The notes: generated by a model from the sequence alone, not told the origin. 14,112 bases of DNA from an uncultured Gammaproteobacteria bacterium (GCA_903897205.1 CAIUAS010000074.1:1-14112); one strand, 5' to 3'. Positions 1-8,550 are shown, counted from the first letter of the stretch. Translations and numbers: made by a program.

Positions 1-1
1 G

Positions 2-1402
2 GATCAGCTTCGAGTAATCGCTGAAAAATTTCTTTCTCCAAAAGAACTATTGATAGAGGCAAATGCGCGCTGGCTAGTCAAACTCGATGCTTTTATGGAT
101 ACCGAACTAAAATTCCCCAATCTGGTTAAGCTAACCATAACGGGTTTTCCTGAGATTATTAAAATTCATGCGCCTAATTTGGAAGTGTTAGATTTAAGTG
201 GATGTCATCAATTTGATCTGCAGGCATCGTGCATCAACGCTAAAAATCTCAAACGACTCATATTACCAAAATCTCAAAAAATTAATGACGCTGATTTGCA
301 GGCAATGGGATTTACTGTGACAGACCTAGGTGAAAATTTTCACAAAATACTTAGTTTAATCGAGCCTAAAATTTTATTTGTTGAATATCTATGCGAAAGT
401 AAGCAGTATCAGCCAATTGGTATTGCAATGAAATTTATCTATACGCGGAATGCGCCACTTTTTAGTTATTTATCTAACAACACCGATGAGTTAGATAATC
501 CTATTTATTGGAATGAGCATGCATTAGCCTTGTTTGGTGAGGATTCGGATGATTTTGTTTGTTTAGAACAATTTATTAATAACGGCGCAAATCCATTAAA
601 ACAACTGGATTATACTTATTGCAGTGAATTGCTAAGTATGACGCCAGGCAAGCTTTCAGCTTTTGAGCGAGCTGCCCAAAAAGCTCACACATCGAAACTG
701 GAAGCGTTTTTAAAAATGGCAGAACAATCTCGTGAAAAAACTGAAAAATGTATGGGCTCCAGTGATAACCATAGCAGAATGCATTCATGGTTTAATGGTG
801 AAAACACCCTGAATTACTTAATGACGCTTTATCGTGCATTCGGTCTTTCTGTTAAACAGAACCATAATAAAAATATTAAGTTATTAATCGACGAAATTTA
901 TTTGCTTACTAGCCATTCTCAGGCGCCTTATTGTTTGAAACTTATTCAAACTTTTTGTAGAGATAGCTTATGGTTGATAAAATTAATGGACGCTGCGCAG
1001 GCAGATATTCTAGCCTTAAAAAAGGAATTTATTGCGGAAGAGAGCTATATAAAAATTCAGCCTGCAGAGCATTTGCTTTATATATTAACCATATATTCTG
1101 CTGGTTGTTGGTTGGTAAATATAGATGCGATAGAAACTATTAATATATTATTGGCTACTGCCTTGAGTCCGCACGAAAAAAACGACTTGCTTGAAAATAT
1201 GATTGAATATTCCGCCAAGTTAAATAAACCAACAATGGTTTCATTTTTAGAAAAGCTGAAAAGCAAACTCGTCACTGCTGATGTTAAGGGAAATAATTTA
1301 TCCACGAAACCCAGCACGCCATTTTGGTTGAATCTTAGGGGTAATTCAAACGATGCGCTTACCGGCGTTTTAGCACCTACATTTGGGTGTTCAAATAAAT
1401 AG
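2..1402 (+). CDS. LRR/ankyrin-like protein, 5' end missing (partial)
   Basis: This is a gene cut by the left edge. A TTG at position 50 could serve as a start, but the frame is open without a stop back to base 2 and the extra residues (DQLRVIAEKFLSPKEL) read as normal protein, so the true start lies outside the window. At least 466 residues are present. Bases about 115–300 encode two to three leucine-rich-repeat-like units (NLVKLTI, NLEVLDLSGC, NLKRLIL), with a cysteine where LRR consensus has Asn or Cys. Bases about 545–710 encode a degenerate ankyrin-like pair (FINNGANP, then LSAFERAAQKAHTSKLEAFL). The rest is predicted mostly helical and not recognised. No signal peptide or membrane segment is visible in the part present. 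It converges with the ankyrin/nucleotidyltransferase gene 36 bp downstream. LRR and ankyrin domains suggest protein binding; a role as a secreted host-targeting protein is inference only. Confidence 0.75.
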   Translation, partial: DQLRVIAEKFLSPKELLIEANARWLVKLDAFMDTELKFPNLVKLTITGFPEIIKIHAPNLEVLDLSGCHQFDLQASCINAKNLKRLILPKSQKINDADLQAMGFTVTDLGENFHKILSLIEPKILFVEYLCESKQYQPIGIAMKFIYTRNAPLFSYLSNNTDELDNPIYWNEHALALFGEDSDDFVCLEQFINNGANPLKQLDYTYCSELLSMTPGKLSAFERAAQKAHTSKLEAFLKMAEQSREKTEKCMGSSDNHSRMHSWFNGENTLNYLMTLYRAFGLSVKQNHNKNIKLLIDEIYLLTSHSQAPYCLKLIQTFCRDSLWLIKLMDAAQADILALKKEFIAEESYIKIQPAEHLLYILTIYSAGCWLVNIDAIETINILLATALSPHEKNDLLENMIEYSAKLNKPTMVSFLEKLKSKLVTADVKGNNLSTKPSTPFWLNLRGNSNDALTGVLAPTFGCSNK

Positions 1403-1438
1403 TAGAGCAAATACCTGCTGAGTTTGCCAATAGTTATT

Positions 1439-3043
1439 TTAATTTGTGTAACGCATGATTATTTTGTTTTCAGGGTGAATATTACCGATTACAAAAGCAT
1501 CCGGTATTTCACTGCCATTTAAAATTAATAAACTAGCATGCTCTGCTAAGTTTTTTTCTAAGGCGATTGTTAATAAAGATTTGCCCTGTTTATTTGGTTT
1601 TCTAATTGAAACACCATCCGAAATCATGCTCTTGAAAATTTTAATATTATCAGGCGCCGTCTCAAGTAACTTAAATAATTCTATGCTGGGATCGGCAGAT
1701 TCAGGGGGGATGAATAAGGGACTTGCAATACTGGCGCGGGCCCACTCCGAATCTTTTAGGACCGCTAAAAGACTATATTCTTGCAGTGAATATAAACCTT
1801 TCTCAACGCCAACTTGTTTAAATAACTTGGTTAAATGTGGATGCAAGCGAGCAGGGTTTTGATTGATGAAGTATTGAACATTTTTAAAGATCGCTTCTAT
1901 AGTTTTATGATCAAAAACAAAACCGTAACGCGCTGCCAGGCGAATGCCACGTAATATGCGCACGGGATCCTCGCTAAAGCTGATGTTTGGATCAATGATC
2001 GTGCAGAGTTTTTTTTCAATTAAGTCTTTTTGCGCAAGTGGATCAAAATAAATGTTCTCTTCATGGAGATTATAAAAAAAAGAATTGACTCTATAATCCC
2101 TTCCTAAGCTGTTAGTGATTAATTTGGTATGGATAGCTTCAGGTCCTGCAGGCAAGCTGACTACATCAATTTCTTCCTGTTTGCCATCAATCTCGATAGT
2201 GACAACCAGCGATTGCTTACCAATGCTGTTGCCTTGAATTACGCACTGTCCCGGAAAACAATCTTGTATTTGTTTCATCGATGCAGTGGTTACGAGGTCA
2301 AAATCATTTGGTTGTTCAGGGTGGGTTGTTAAGAGAGCTAGGATGGCGCCGCCCGTTAAAAAAATAGCGGCGTCATTATAAGTGTTCATTAATTTTTGGT
2401 AAAACATAATAGTGCCAGGACTCAATTCTTTAATTTTTTCCTTGTCGATCAGTTTGCTTTGCGCATTAAATTGCTTCATAGGCAAGACTGCTAACTTAAT
2501 AATATTTTTTGGCAAGTAATAAATTGGCTTGGTTGAAGTGGAAATTTTTTGGTGATTATAAAGCTGAGATAATACCCTGCTGTTTGAGAAATTATCTACT
2601 TTAGCTGTTTCTTGGCAAGCTTTTAATAATTTAACGCAATCTTTATATGAATTTTTATTAGCTAATGCTAAAGGCGTATCTCTTTCTTTATTAGGCGTAT
2701 TAATAATCGCCCGCATAGCAGCTTCAGTTATTTTGTGAGCGTTTGCCATTTCCTGCAAGGTGTTAATTAAATAAGCTAAGATATCAGAGCGATTATTAAT
2801 AATAGCGATATGTAATAAATTATTCCCTTGCTTGTCTACCTCTTGAAATAATGCCGTTTTTTCAGGGGCTGAATTTAGTAAAAGTTTAACTCGGTTTAAA
2901 CTTTCTTGGCGCACCGCTTTTTCAACAGATAAATATAAGCTGTTTTCTTTCTGCTTTGGGAGATTTTTTTTCGCAGGTTTTTCGGAAATGAAAAAAAAGT
3001 TTGGGTTATTTTCTTTGGAAACTTTGTATGAATTTGTATGCAT
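1439..3043 (-). CDS. Ankyrin-repeat protein with PcnB/CCA-type nucleotidyltransferase head domain
   Basis: This 534-residue protein carries a class II nucleotidyltransferase (poly(A) polymerase / tRNA nucleotidyltransferase) head domain set between ankyrin-like repeats. Ankyrin-like units lie at about 70–142 (GNNLLHIAIINNRSDILAYL, then DTPLALANKNSYKDCVKLL) and about 465–512 (GKSLLTIALEKNLAEHASLL). In the head domain, residues 231–232 are the GG pair, D247-F-D249 is the metal-binding DxD, D293 is a candidate third carboxylate, 314–321 (GRDYRVNS) matches the family RRD-F-x-x-N-A motif, and 358–368 (EDPVRILRGIR) matches the EDPxRxLR motif. The usual VRD after GG is replaced by AILALL, and the family's basic RNA-binding C-terminal tail is absent. 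It follows a diverged paralogue on the same strand by 68 bp. Templated family knowledge would predict nucleotide addition to RNA; activity, substrate and cellular location are unknown. Lack of a signal peptide points to a cytosolic or type IV-secreted protein. Confidence 0.85.
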   Translation of the reverse strand: MHTNSYKVSKENNPNFFFISEKPAKKNLPKQKENSLYLSVEKAVRQESLNRVKLLLNSAPEKTALFQEVDKQGNNLLHIAIINNRSDILAYLINTLQEMANAHKITEAAMRAIINTPNKERDTPLALANKNSYKDCVKLLKACQETAKVDNFSNSRVLSQLYNHQKISTSTKPIYYLPKNIIKLAVLPMKQFNAQSKLIDKEKIKELSPGTIMFYQKLMNTYNDAAIFLTGGAILALLTTHPEQPNDFDLVTTASMKQIQDCFPGQCVIQGNSIGKQSLVVTIEIDGKQEEIDVVSLPAGPEAIHTKLITNSLGRDYRVNSFFYNLHEENIYFDPLAQKDLIEKKLCTIIDPNISFSEDPVRILRGIRLAARYGFVFDHKTIEAIFKNVQYFINQNPARLHPHLTKLFKQVGVEKGLYSLQEYSLLAVLKDSEWARASIASPLFIPPESADPSIELFKLLETAPDNIKIFKSMISDGVSIRKPNKQGKSLLTIALEKNLAEHASLLILNGSEIPDAFVIGNIHPENKIIMRYTN

Positions 3044-3083
3044 CGCTAATAATCATCATTAAAAATAGGAATAAACTTCTATG

Positions 3084-3089
3084 ATTATA
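3084..3089 (-). promoter_or_regulatory. Candidate −10 box for the 1439–3043 gene
   Basis: In the 68-bp gap between the two nucleotidyltransferase genes, the minus strand reads a perfect TATAAT about 40 bases ahead of the downstream ATG. No convincing −35 hexamer stands 16–18 bases upstream, and no Shine–Dalgarno sequence precedes the ATG. It suggests that the 534-residue gene can be transcribed on its own, but one hexamer in AT-rich DNA is weak evidence. Confidence 0.35.
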
Positions 3090-3111
3090 ACGAGCAAACC
3101 TTAACAAACCC

Positions 3112-4167
3112 TTAAGAGATCGAAAAATATTTGCGATCGAGAGGTGGCTTAGCTGGCATAGCGCTAGCGACTAATAGATGGCTTAGATATTCAGCTCTAG
3201 GAAGTAGCTTAATAATATCCAGCGCTGTATGGCCTTGCTCGTCACGAGCGTTAATTAGCTTAGGTTGGCTATAAAGAAGCGCTAGAAAGCGCTGAAGATC
3301 ATTAGCAAAAATGGCTTCGTGCAGCGAAGGCTGGGCAGGAAAATCTTTTAAAAAATAAGCAGGATTTTTTTCAAGCGAGTGAGTTAAATACGGCGCTAAC
3401 TCATACTGATTAATTAGATTAATAGTATTAATTTGGCCTCTGGCGCTGACCATTAAACTTAAATGTTTCATAATACGACTAGCGCGCAAATTGTTTATAT
3501 ATTGTTTGCAGGTGCTAATTGCCGCTAAAGTTTTCTGGCCAAACCGAAAATTAATTTCATCGGCAATGCGTACGCCACGTAGAATGCGGCTGGGATCATT
3601 GGCAAAACTATTTTCAGGATCAGCGTCAACTGTTTGTATGATGCCTTTTTGAAACAGTTCCATATGTAATGGCTTGCATATGAGTGACCAGTGTTCAACG
3701 GATAATAAAAAAGCATTGCAAGTAAAATCCGTACTATCAATATAGTTTTCTAAAGCAGAAAAGGGGGCTATGTTGTAAAGAGAGAGATCTAATGAGTTGA
3801 TATCAATGCGATAGGAATAATAACTGTTTTTGATGTTAATGGTGATGGAGTTTATGCTGCCGCTATTTTGGGTGCACTGGCCAGCAAAGAGAGTTTGAAT
3901 TTCAGCGGCAGTTGCGGTGGTTAAAAGATCAGTGTCTCTGGAAGCTAATTTAGGGAGAAGTAAGCTGTTACGGATCTTGCCGCCTCTCACAAATACTTTA
4001 TGGCCTTTTTCAGTAAGCGCATTCATTACCTGCCAATCGGCTTCGTTAAAATCGCCTTTATTAATGGGATGCTGCTGGTTGCCAATAGTAATTAATTTAG
4101 CTGGATGAAAATGCTTGGGAGTTTTAAAAAAGCTAGCATGGTTAGTGGGTGGCAAATTAGTTTTCAT
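3112..4167 (-). CDS. Diverged PcnB/CCA-type nucleotidyltransferase head domain with C-terminal ankyrin repeat
   Basis: This 351-residue protein has an N-terminal nucleotidyltransferase head domain and a C-terminal ankyrin-like unit. Visible family marks are the GG pair at 62–63 (FVRGGKIRNSLL, close to the family GGxVRD), D78-T-D80 as the metal-binding DxD, D122 as a possible third carboxylate, 145–153 (STDFTCNAF, aligning with the RRDFTxNA motif but with both arginines gone), and 190–200 (NDPSRILRGVR, aligning with EDPxRxLRxxR). Residues about 281–333 form ankyrin-like helices (PSLHEAIFANDLQRFLALL, then DEQGHTALDIIKLL). It has no signal peptide. It is a distant paralogue of the next gene downstream, with the same head-plus-ankyrin design but much lower conservation of the catalytic motifs. 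Activity may be weak or lost. The start is the first ATG; no good Shine–Dalgarno precedes it. The bounded 123-bp inverted-repeat element begins 45 bp upstream. Confidence 0.8.
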   Translation of the reverse strand: MKTNLPPTNHASFFKTPKHFHPAKLITIGNQQHPINKGDFNEADWQVMNALTEKGHKVFVRGGKIRNSLLLPKLASRDTDLLTTATAAEIQTLFAGQCTQNSGSINSITINIKNSYYSYRIDINSLDLSLYNIAPFSALENYIDSTDFTCNAFLLSVEHWSLICKPLHMELFQKGIIQTVDADPENSFANDPSRILRGVRIADEINFRFGQKTLAAISTCKQYINNLRASRIMKHLSLMVSARGQINTINLINQYELAPYLTHSLEKNPAYFLKDFPAQPSLHEAIFANDLQRFLALLYSQPKLINARDEQGHTALDIIKLLPRAEYLSHLLVASAMPAKPPLDRKYFSIS

Positions 4168-4212
4168 GAGTATTTATAGTCTTAATTATTATGGTTTAGT
4201 TTGTCGCGGTAA

Positions 4213-4335
4213 TATACCAAACTCGTTGAGGTTTTGCGTTTTTATTGCGCTAGCTAAATCGGTGCCCCGGGCCCTGTCGCTGCGGTACTCCTTCTTAGAG
4301 TTTATAAAACTCAAAACCTTAACGAGTTTGGTATA
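4213..4335. repeat. 123-bp MITE-like inverted-repeat element
   Basis: The left arm 4213–4236 (begins TATACCAAACTCGTT) and right arm 4312–4335 (ends AACGAGTTTGGTATA) are inverted repeats of 24 bases with a single mismatch. Weaker pairing continues inward for about 8 more bases. The ends start and finish in TATA, compatible with a TA target duplication. The centre (about 4261–4290) is GC-rich, with CCCCGGGCCC at 4265–4274, unlike the AT-rich surroundings. The element encodes no transposase. Its right arm overlaps the 3' end of the RND permease gene and provides the last five codons (Leu-Tyr-Gln-Thr-Arg) and the TAA. It lies upstream of the 351-residue nucleotidyltransferase gene, so it may also act as a terminator or promoter boundary. 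Whether it is mobile or multi-copy cannot be told from one copy. Confidence 0.7.
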
Positions 4336-7300
4336 GACGTTCGAAAAATAAATAAACGACGGGGGTAATATATAAGGTTAGCAGCTGAGAAACAATGAGC
4401 CCGCCCACAACCGCGATGCCTAATGGTCTTAACGCTTCAGCGCCGCTGCCAAACGCAATGGCCAATGGTAAGGTGCCTAATAGTGCCGCCATGGTGGTCA
4501 TCATGATCGGGCGAAAACGAATTAAACAGGCTTGATAAATAGCTTCTTGGGCCGATGCATTGCGTTCCCGCTGTGCGGTTAATGCAAAATCGATCATCAT
4601 AATAGCGTTTTTCTTGACGATACCTACTAACATAATAATCCCAATAAAAGCATATAAACTCAAATCGACATTAAATAAAATTAAAGTTAATAAAGCGCCT
4701 ACCGTCGCTGCTGGTAAACCTGACAATATGGTTAAGGGATGAATAAAGCTTTCATATAAAATTCCCAGAATGAGATAAATCACTAAAATCGCAGCGAATA
4801 ATAATAGGCCCATTCCTAGTTGGGCTGATTGAAAACTTTGCGCTGTTCCAGCAAAGTTAGCAATTAATGTTGCCGGCGGCTGTAATTCATTTTTTACTTG
4901 GGTAATTGCGTTAGCCGCGTCACTGAGGGGGACATTGGGTTTTAAATTAAAAGATATGGTTGCGGCAGGTAACTGATCTTGATGATTAATGGTTAGCGGA
5001 CTGTTGCCTAAACTGAAATGTGCAAGCGCTGATAAAGGCACTAATGCATTGGTGCTGGAAGGCACATATAACTGCGATAGCGCGAGCGAATTTAATTGAA
5101 AGCGAGGCGCAAGCTCAGCGATGACTTGATAAGTGTCTGCATTAGTATAGATGCTTGAAATTTGCTGCGTGCTAAATGCATAACCTAAGGTTTCTTGAAT
5201 CCCTTGCATGCTAACGCCTAATGCCGCTGCTTTATTGCGATCAATATCGACATTAATTTGCGGTGTTTGCATTTGCAGATCATTGGTAACATCTTGCAGT
5301 TGCGGTAATTTAGCAAGTTTATCTTGAAAACGTGTGGTCCAATTATTTAATTCATCTAAGTTAGTATCTTGTAAGGTGTACTGATAGGTACTTTTACTGG
5401 GGCGACCACCTATCGTCACAGAAGCCATATTTTGCAAATAAATTTTTATGCCAGGAATACGGGCTAATTGAGGGCGTAATTTTTGGATAATTTCATCGGC
5501 GCTGAGTGAACGTTCTGCGAGTGGTTTTAAATGAATAAATAATCGGCCAGTATTGAGGCTGGCACTAGCGCCGCCTGCACCTACGCTTGACATAATCGAA
5601 ACCACATTTGGATCTTGCCTGATAATAGCAACGGCAGCCTGTTGGCGTTGCACCATATTTTGCATGGATATACTAGGATTCGCTTCGGTATAAGCAAAGA
5701 TTTGATCGATGTCTTGGTTAGGTAAAAAGCCTTTGGGAATAATATAAAAAAGTAAAATGGTAATTAAAATACTTGCGCTAAAAACCAAGGTAATTTTTCG
5801 TGGATTTTGCAAAGCCCATTGCAAAGTTTTTTCATAGGCGGCCAGCACCGCTTGAAAAATATGTTCGCTTTTTTGTGACCATTTACTTTCATTTTTTTTA
5901 TTATTAGGCGCTCGCAAAAAACGGCTGCACAGCATGGGCGTTAAAGAGAGTGATACTACGCCAGAAATTAAAATAGCCGCTGCGGCCGTCAGCGCAAATT
6001 CATGAAATAAGCGCCCTAATAAGCCGCCCATAAAAATGATAGGAATAAAAACAGCAATTAAAGATAAGGTCATTGAAAAGATAGTAAAGCCAATTTCTTT
6101 GGAGCCTTGTAACGCTGCTTCCACCGGCGATAGCCCTTGTTCTAAATAACGGGTGATATTTTCTAACATGACAATAGCATCGTCTACCACAAAACCGACT
6201 ACTAAAGTTAATGCCATCAGTGAAATAATATCTAAATTAAAATTTAGCGCTGACATCACGCCAAAAGTGGTAATGATCGAAAAGGGCAGTGCAATGCTGG
6301 GAATGATAGTGGCGGATAAATTGCGAAGAAAAAGAAAAATAACTAATACCACTAAAATAGCGGCTAGTAGTAAGGCTTCTTGCACTTCATTGACTGAGGC
6401 ACGAATAGAGATGGAGCGATCAAAAAGAACTTGTAATTTAATTGCGCTAGGTAATTGGTTTTGAAAAGTGGGTAATAGTTTCTTAATACTATTAACAATA
6501 TTTAAAGTATTGGTGCCTGGCTGGCGTTGTATCGCTAATATAATGGCGCGTGAATTATTAAACCAGCTGGCAACTTTATTATTTTGGACGCTATCCGTCA
6601 CCTCGGCTAAATCTTGTAAGTGCACTGGTGCGCCATTGTGATAAGCCACTATTAAATTACGATAAGCGGAAGCCTGCATTAATTGGCCATCTAAATTAAT
6701 AGGAATATTTTGTTGATTGCCACTTAATACACCGGTCGGTAAATTAACATTATTCGCGCTTATCGTTTGTACGATCGTTGCTAAGCTGATGCCACGAGTG
6801 GCTAATTGTTCAGGATTTAATTGAACGCGCACGGCATATTTTTGTGAACCATATACTTCCACTTGCGCGACACCAGTAATCATCGAAATGCGCTGGGCTA
6901 ATTGTGATTCGGCATAGTTATCAATTTCTGCTAACGGTAAAATATCTGAGCTAAGTGCAATATATAAAATAGGTTGTTCCGCAGGATTTACTTTTTTATA
7001 AGTAGGCGGCGTTGGCATTGCAGTCGGTAAGCGTTTAGTTACAGCAGCAATGGCGGATTGCACATCTTGCGCAGCGCCATCAACATTGCGGCTTAAATCA
7101 AACTGCAAGGTAATTTGAGTCGCGCCTAATGAACTGGTCGAGGTCATCGAGCTAATGCCCGCAATCGTCGAAAATTGCTGTTCTAAAGGCGTAGCGATTG
7201 AGCTCGCCATGGTTTTAGGATTGGCGCCAGGTAAATTGGCAGAAACGACAATCGTGGGAAAGTCGATATTAGGTAAGCTGCTGATAGGTAATTGATAATA

Positions 7301-7384
7301 ACCTAATAATCCGAATAATAAACAGCCAATCATAACCAGTGTTGTCATGACAGGGCGACGGATAAAGGGTTCGCAGATATTCAT
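4319..7384 (-). CDS. RND (HAE1/MdtC-like) multidrug efflux permease
   Basis: This 1021-residue inner-membrane pump uses the proton gradient to drive drugs or other amphiphiles from the periplasm or membrane outward. Length and sequence match the MdtC branch of the AcrB/MdtBC family (E. coli MdtC is about 1025 residues). Helix 1 is at about 13–30. The two large periplasmic loops lie at about 31–335 and 550–855. The proton-relay Asp pair is D401-D402 in VVGFVVDDAIVMLENI, and the matching lysines are at 924–925 in LVGIVKKNAIMMIDFA. Family signatures such as LPGANPKTMASSIATPLEQ (51–69) and RFRPIMMTTMAALLG (956–970) are present. It is the last gene of the argS operon, 47 bp after its adaptor. Only one permease is present, unlike the MdtB–MdtC pair, so it probably works as a homotrimer. 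The stop codon lies inside the right arm of the inverted-repeat element. Substrate is unknown. Confidence 0.95.
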   Translation of the reverse strand: MNICEPFIRRPVMTTLVMIGCLLFGLLGYYQLPISSLPNIDFPTIVVSANLPGANPKTMASSIATPLEQQFSTIAGISSMTSTSSLGATQITLQFDLSRNVDGAAQDVQSAIAAVTKRLPTAMPTPPTYKKVNPAEQPILYIALSSDILPLAEIDNYAESQLAQRISMITGVAQVEVYGSQKYAVRVQLNPEQLATRGISLATIVQTISANNVNLPTGVLSGNQQNIPINLDGQLMQASAYRNLIVAYHNGAPVHLQDLAEVTDSVQNNKVASWFNNSRAIILAIQRQPGTNTLNIVNSIKKLLPTFQNQLPSAIKLQVLFDRSISIRASVNEVQEALLLAAILVVLVIFLFLRNLSATIIPSIALPFSIITTFGVMSALNFNLDIISLMALTLVVGFVVDDAIVMLENITRYLEQGLSPVEAALQGSKEIGFTIFSMTLSLIAVFIPIIFMGGLLGRLFHEFALTAAAAILISGVVSLSLTPMLCSRFLRAPNNKKNESKWSQKSEHIFQAVLAAYEKTLQWALQNPRKITLVFSASILITILLFYIIPKGFLPNQDIDQIFAYTEANPSISMQNMVQRQQAAVAIIRQDPNVVSIMSSVGAGGASASLNTGRLFIHLKPLAERSLSADEIIQKLRPQLARIPGIKIYLQNMASVTIGGRPSKSTYQYTLQDTNLDELNNWTTRFQDKLAKLPQLQDVTNDLQMQTPQINVDIDRNKAAALGVSMQGIQETLGYAFSTQQISSIYTNADTYQVIAELAPRFQLNSLALSQLYVPSSTNALVPLSALAHFSLGNSPLTINHQDQLPAATISFNLKPNVPLSDAANAITQVKNELQPPATLIANFAGTAQSFQSAQLGMGLLLFAAILVIYLILGILYESFIHPLTILSGLPAATVGALLTLILFNVDLSLYAFIGIIMLVGIVKKNAIMMIDFALTAQRERNASAQEAIYQACLIRFRPIMMTTMAALLGTLPLAIAFGSGAEALRPLGIAVVGGLIVSQLLTLYITPVVYLFFERLYQTR

Positions 7385-7431
7385 TTAAGGGCAGCTCATT
7401 ATCATTGGAATTAATTATTTTGCGTAATAGG

Positions 7432-8544
7432 TTATTTGGCAGGAATGGCTGTAACAGGCGTACCATCCGTTAGTAAAAACTGCGTGTCAATCGCAACCTT
7501 ATCGCCTGCTTTTAGGCCCTGTTCTATGATGGTGCCTTCTTTAATGACAGGCCCTGCTTTTATAGCTTGATAATAGGCTTTGTTATCAGTGCGTATCACA
7601 AAAACATAGCTGCCTTTTTGTCCTTCTTGAATAGCTTGCGTAGGAATAATTAAAGCATTTTTTAGTGAAATAGTGGGTAGATTTATTTTAACAAATTGAC
7701 CAGGCCATAATAGGTGATCGGCATTAGCAAACGTGGCCTTGAGTTGTACGGTTCCTGTGGTCGTATCAATGGTGTTATTGATAAAAGTTAATTGGCCTTG
7801 CTCGCTTTTATTGGCTTTATCAAGGTAGGCGGTAATTAATAAGGGCTTGAACGTTTGTTGTTGTTGCACTAGAGGAAGATATTGTTGCGCAATCGTAAAA
7901 TTAATATAAATAGGATTAATTTGGTTGATGGTAACTAAGGTTGCGCCCTCGGCAGTTTTTACTAAATTGCCTGGCTGAATTAAGATATCGCCGGTGCGAC
8001 CGTTAATAGAGGCGGTAATATTGGTATAACTGAGTTGCAATTGGGTATTTGCAATAGTGGCTTCATCGGCTTTAACAGTGGCGGCCAGTGCGTCAGCATT
8101 AGCTCGATTGGTATCATAATCTTGTTGGGCGACATAACCTTGTTTAATTAATTTTTTGTAGCGCTGCAGAGTTAGTTGCGCATTAAGCCACTGGGCTTTA
8201 TCTTTGGCTAAATTAGCTTGCGCTTGTTGTAATGCAATTTGAAAAGGACGCGGATCGATCGAAAATAATAATTGGCCTTGTTGAACGAACTGACCGCCCG
8301 TAAACCCCGCTTTTAATAGTTGACCATCGACTAACGATTTAATATTAACCGTTGAATAGGCGGCTACTGTGCCAATCGTCTCTATATAGGCAGTCGCATC
8401 TTTTTGTAAGACACGTTGGGTCGTAACGGTAACGCGTTGTGGTTCGTTTTTATGGCTAGTCAAATTCTTGAGGTAGTGGGTGTAAATAAATATGCTAGCG
8501 ATTAAAATGACGAAAACGATAAGCAATAAAGATTTTTTTTGCAT
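7432..8544 (-). CDS. RND efflux periplasmic adaptor (HlyD/MdtA-like membrane fusion protein)
   Basis: This 370-residue adaptor links an inner-membrane RND pump to an outer-membrane channel. Residues 5–22 form an N-terminal hydrophobic anchor; there is no lipobox cysteine, so it should be membrane-anchored rather than lipidated. Residues about 65–100 form the first half of the biotinyl/lipoyl-like barrel (DGQLLKAGFTGGQFVQQGQL), 101–170 a Gln/Ala-rich coiled-coil hairpin, and 176–205 the returning barrel half (NGRTGDILIQPGNLV). The beta-barrel and membrane-proximal domains follow, including TTTGTVQLKATF (261–272) and LWPGQFVKINLP (279–290). It begins 6 bp after the FtsN-like stop and is followed by its permease, as expected for a cotranscribed pair. 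No TolC-type channel gene is in the window, so a channel encoded elsewhere is inferred. Confidence 0.94.
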   Translation of the reverse strand: MQKKSLLLIVFVILIASIFIYTHYLKNLTSHKNEPQRVTVTTQRVLQKDATAYIETIGTVAAYSTVNIKSLVDGQLLKAGFTGGQFVQQGQLLFSIDPRPFQIALQQAQANLAKDKAQWLNAQLTLQRYKKLIKQGYVAQQDYDTNRANADALAATVKADEATIANTQLQLSYTNITASINGRTGDILIQPGNLVKTAEGATLVTINQINPIYINFTIAQQYLPLVQQQQTFKPLLITAYLDKANKSEQGQLTFINNTIDTTTGTVQLKATFANADHLLWPGQFVKINLPTISLKNALIIPTQAIQEGQKGSYVFVIRTDNKAYYQAIKAGPVIKEGTIIEQGLKAGDKVAIDTQFLLTDGTPVTAIPAK

Positions 8545-8550
8545 TGTTGG

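Noticed and set aside
576..788. Minus-strand frame opposite the LRR/ankyrin-like gene
   Set aside because: It lies wholly antisense within a better supported coding frame, and its peptide has no recognisable features.
1403..1438. Bidirectional terminator between the first two convergent genes
   Set aside because: Only a 5-base stem (GCAAA 1407–1411 with TTTGC 1423–1427) with an 11-base loop was found, and no T-run follows directly. It is too weak to call.
3094..3115. Near-tandem repeat CAAACCTTAACAAACCCTTAA sharing AAACCTTAAC with the inverted-repeat element
   Set aside because: The shared stretch is only 10 bases, lacks a second arm and can arise by chance in AT-rich DNA.
4237..4311. A small gene or tRNA inside the GC-rich core of the inverted-repeat element
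   Set aside because: No open frame of useful length and no cloverleaf arms were seen; the core looks like non-coding element sequence.
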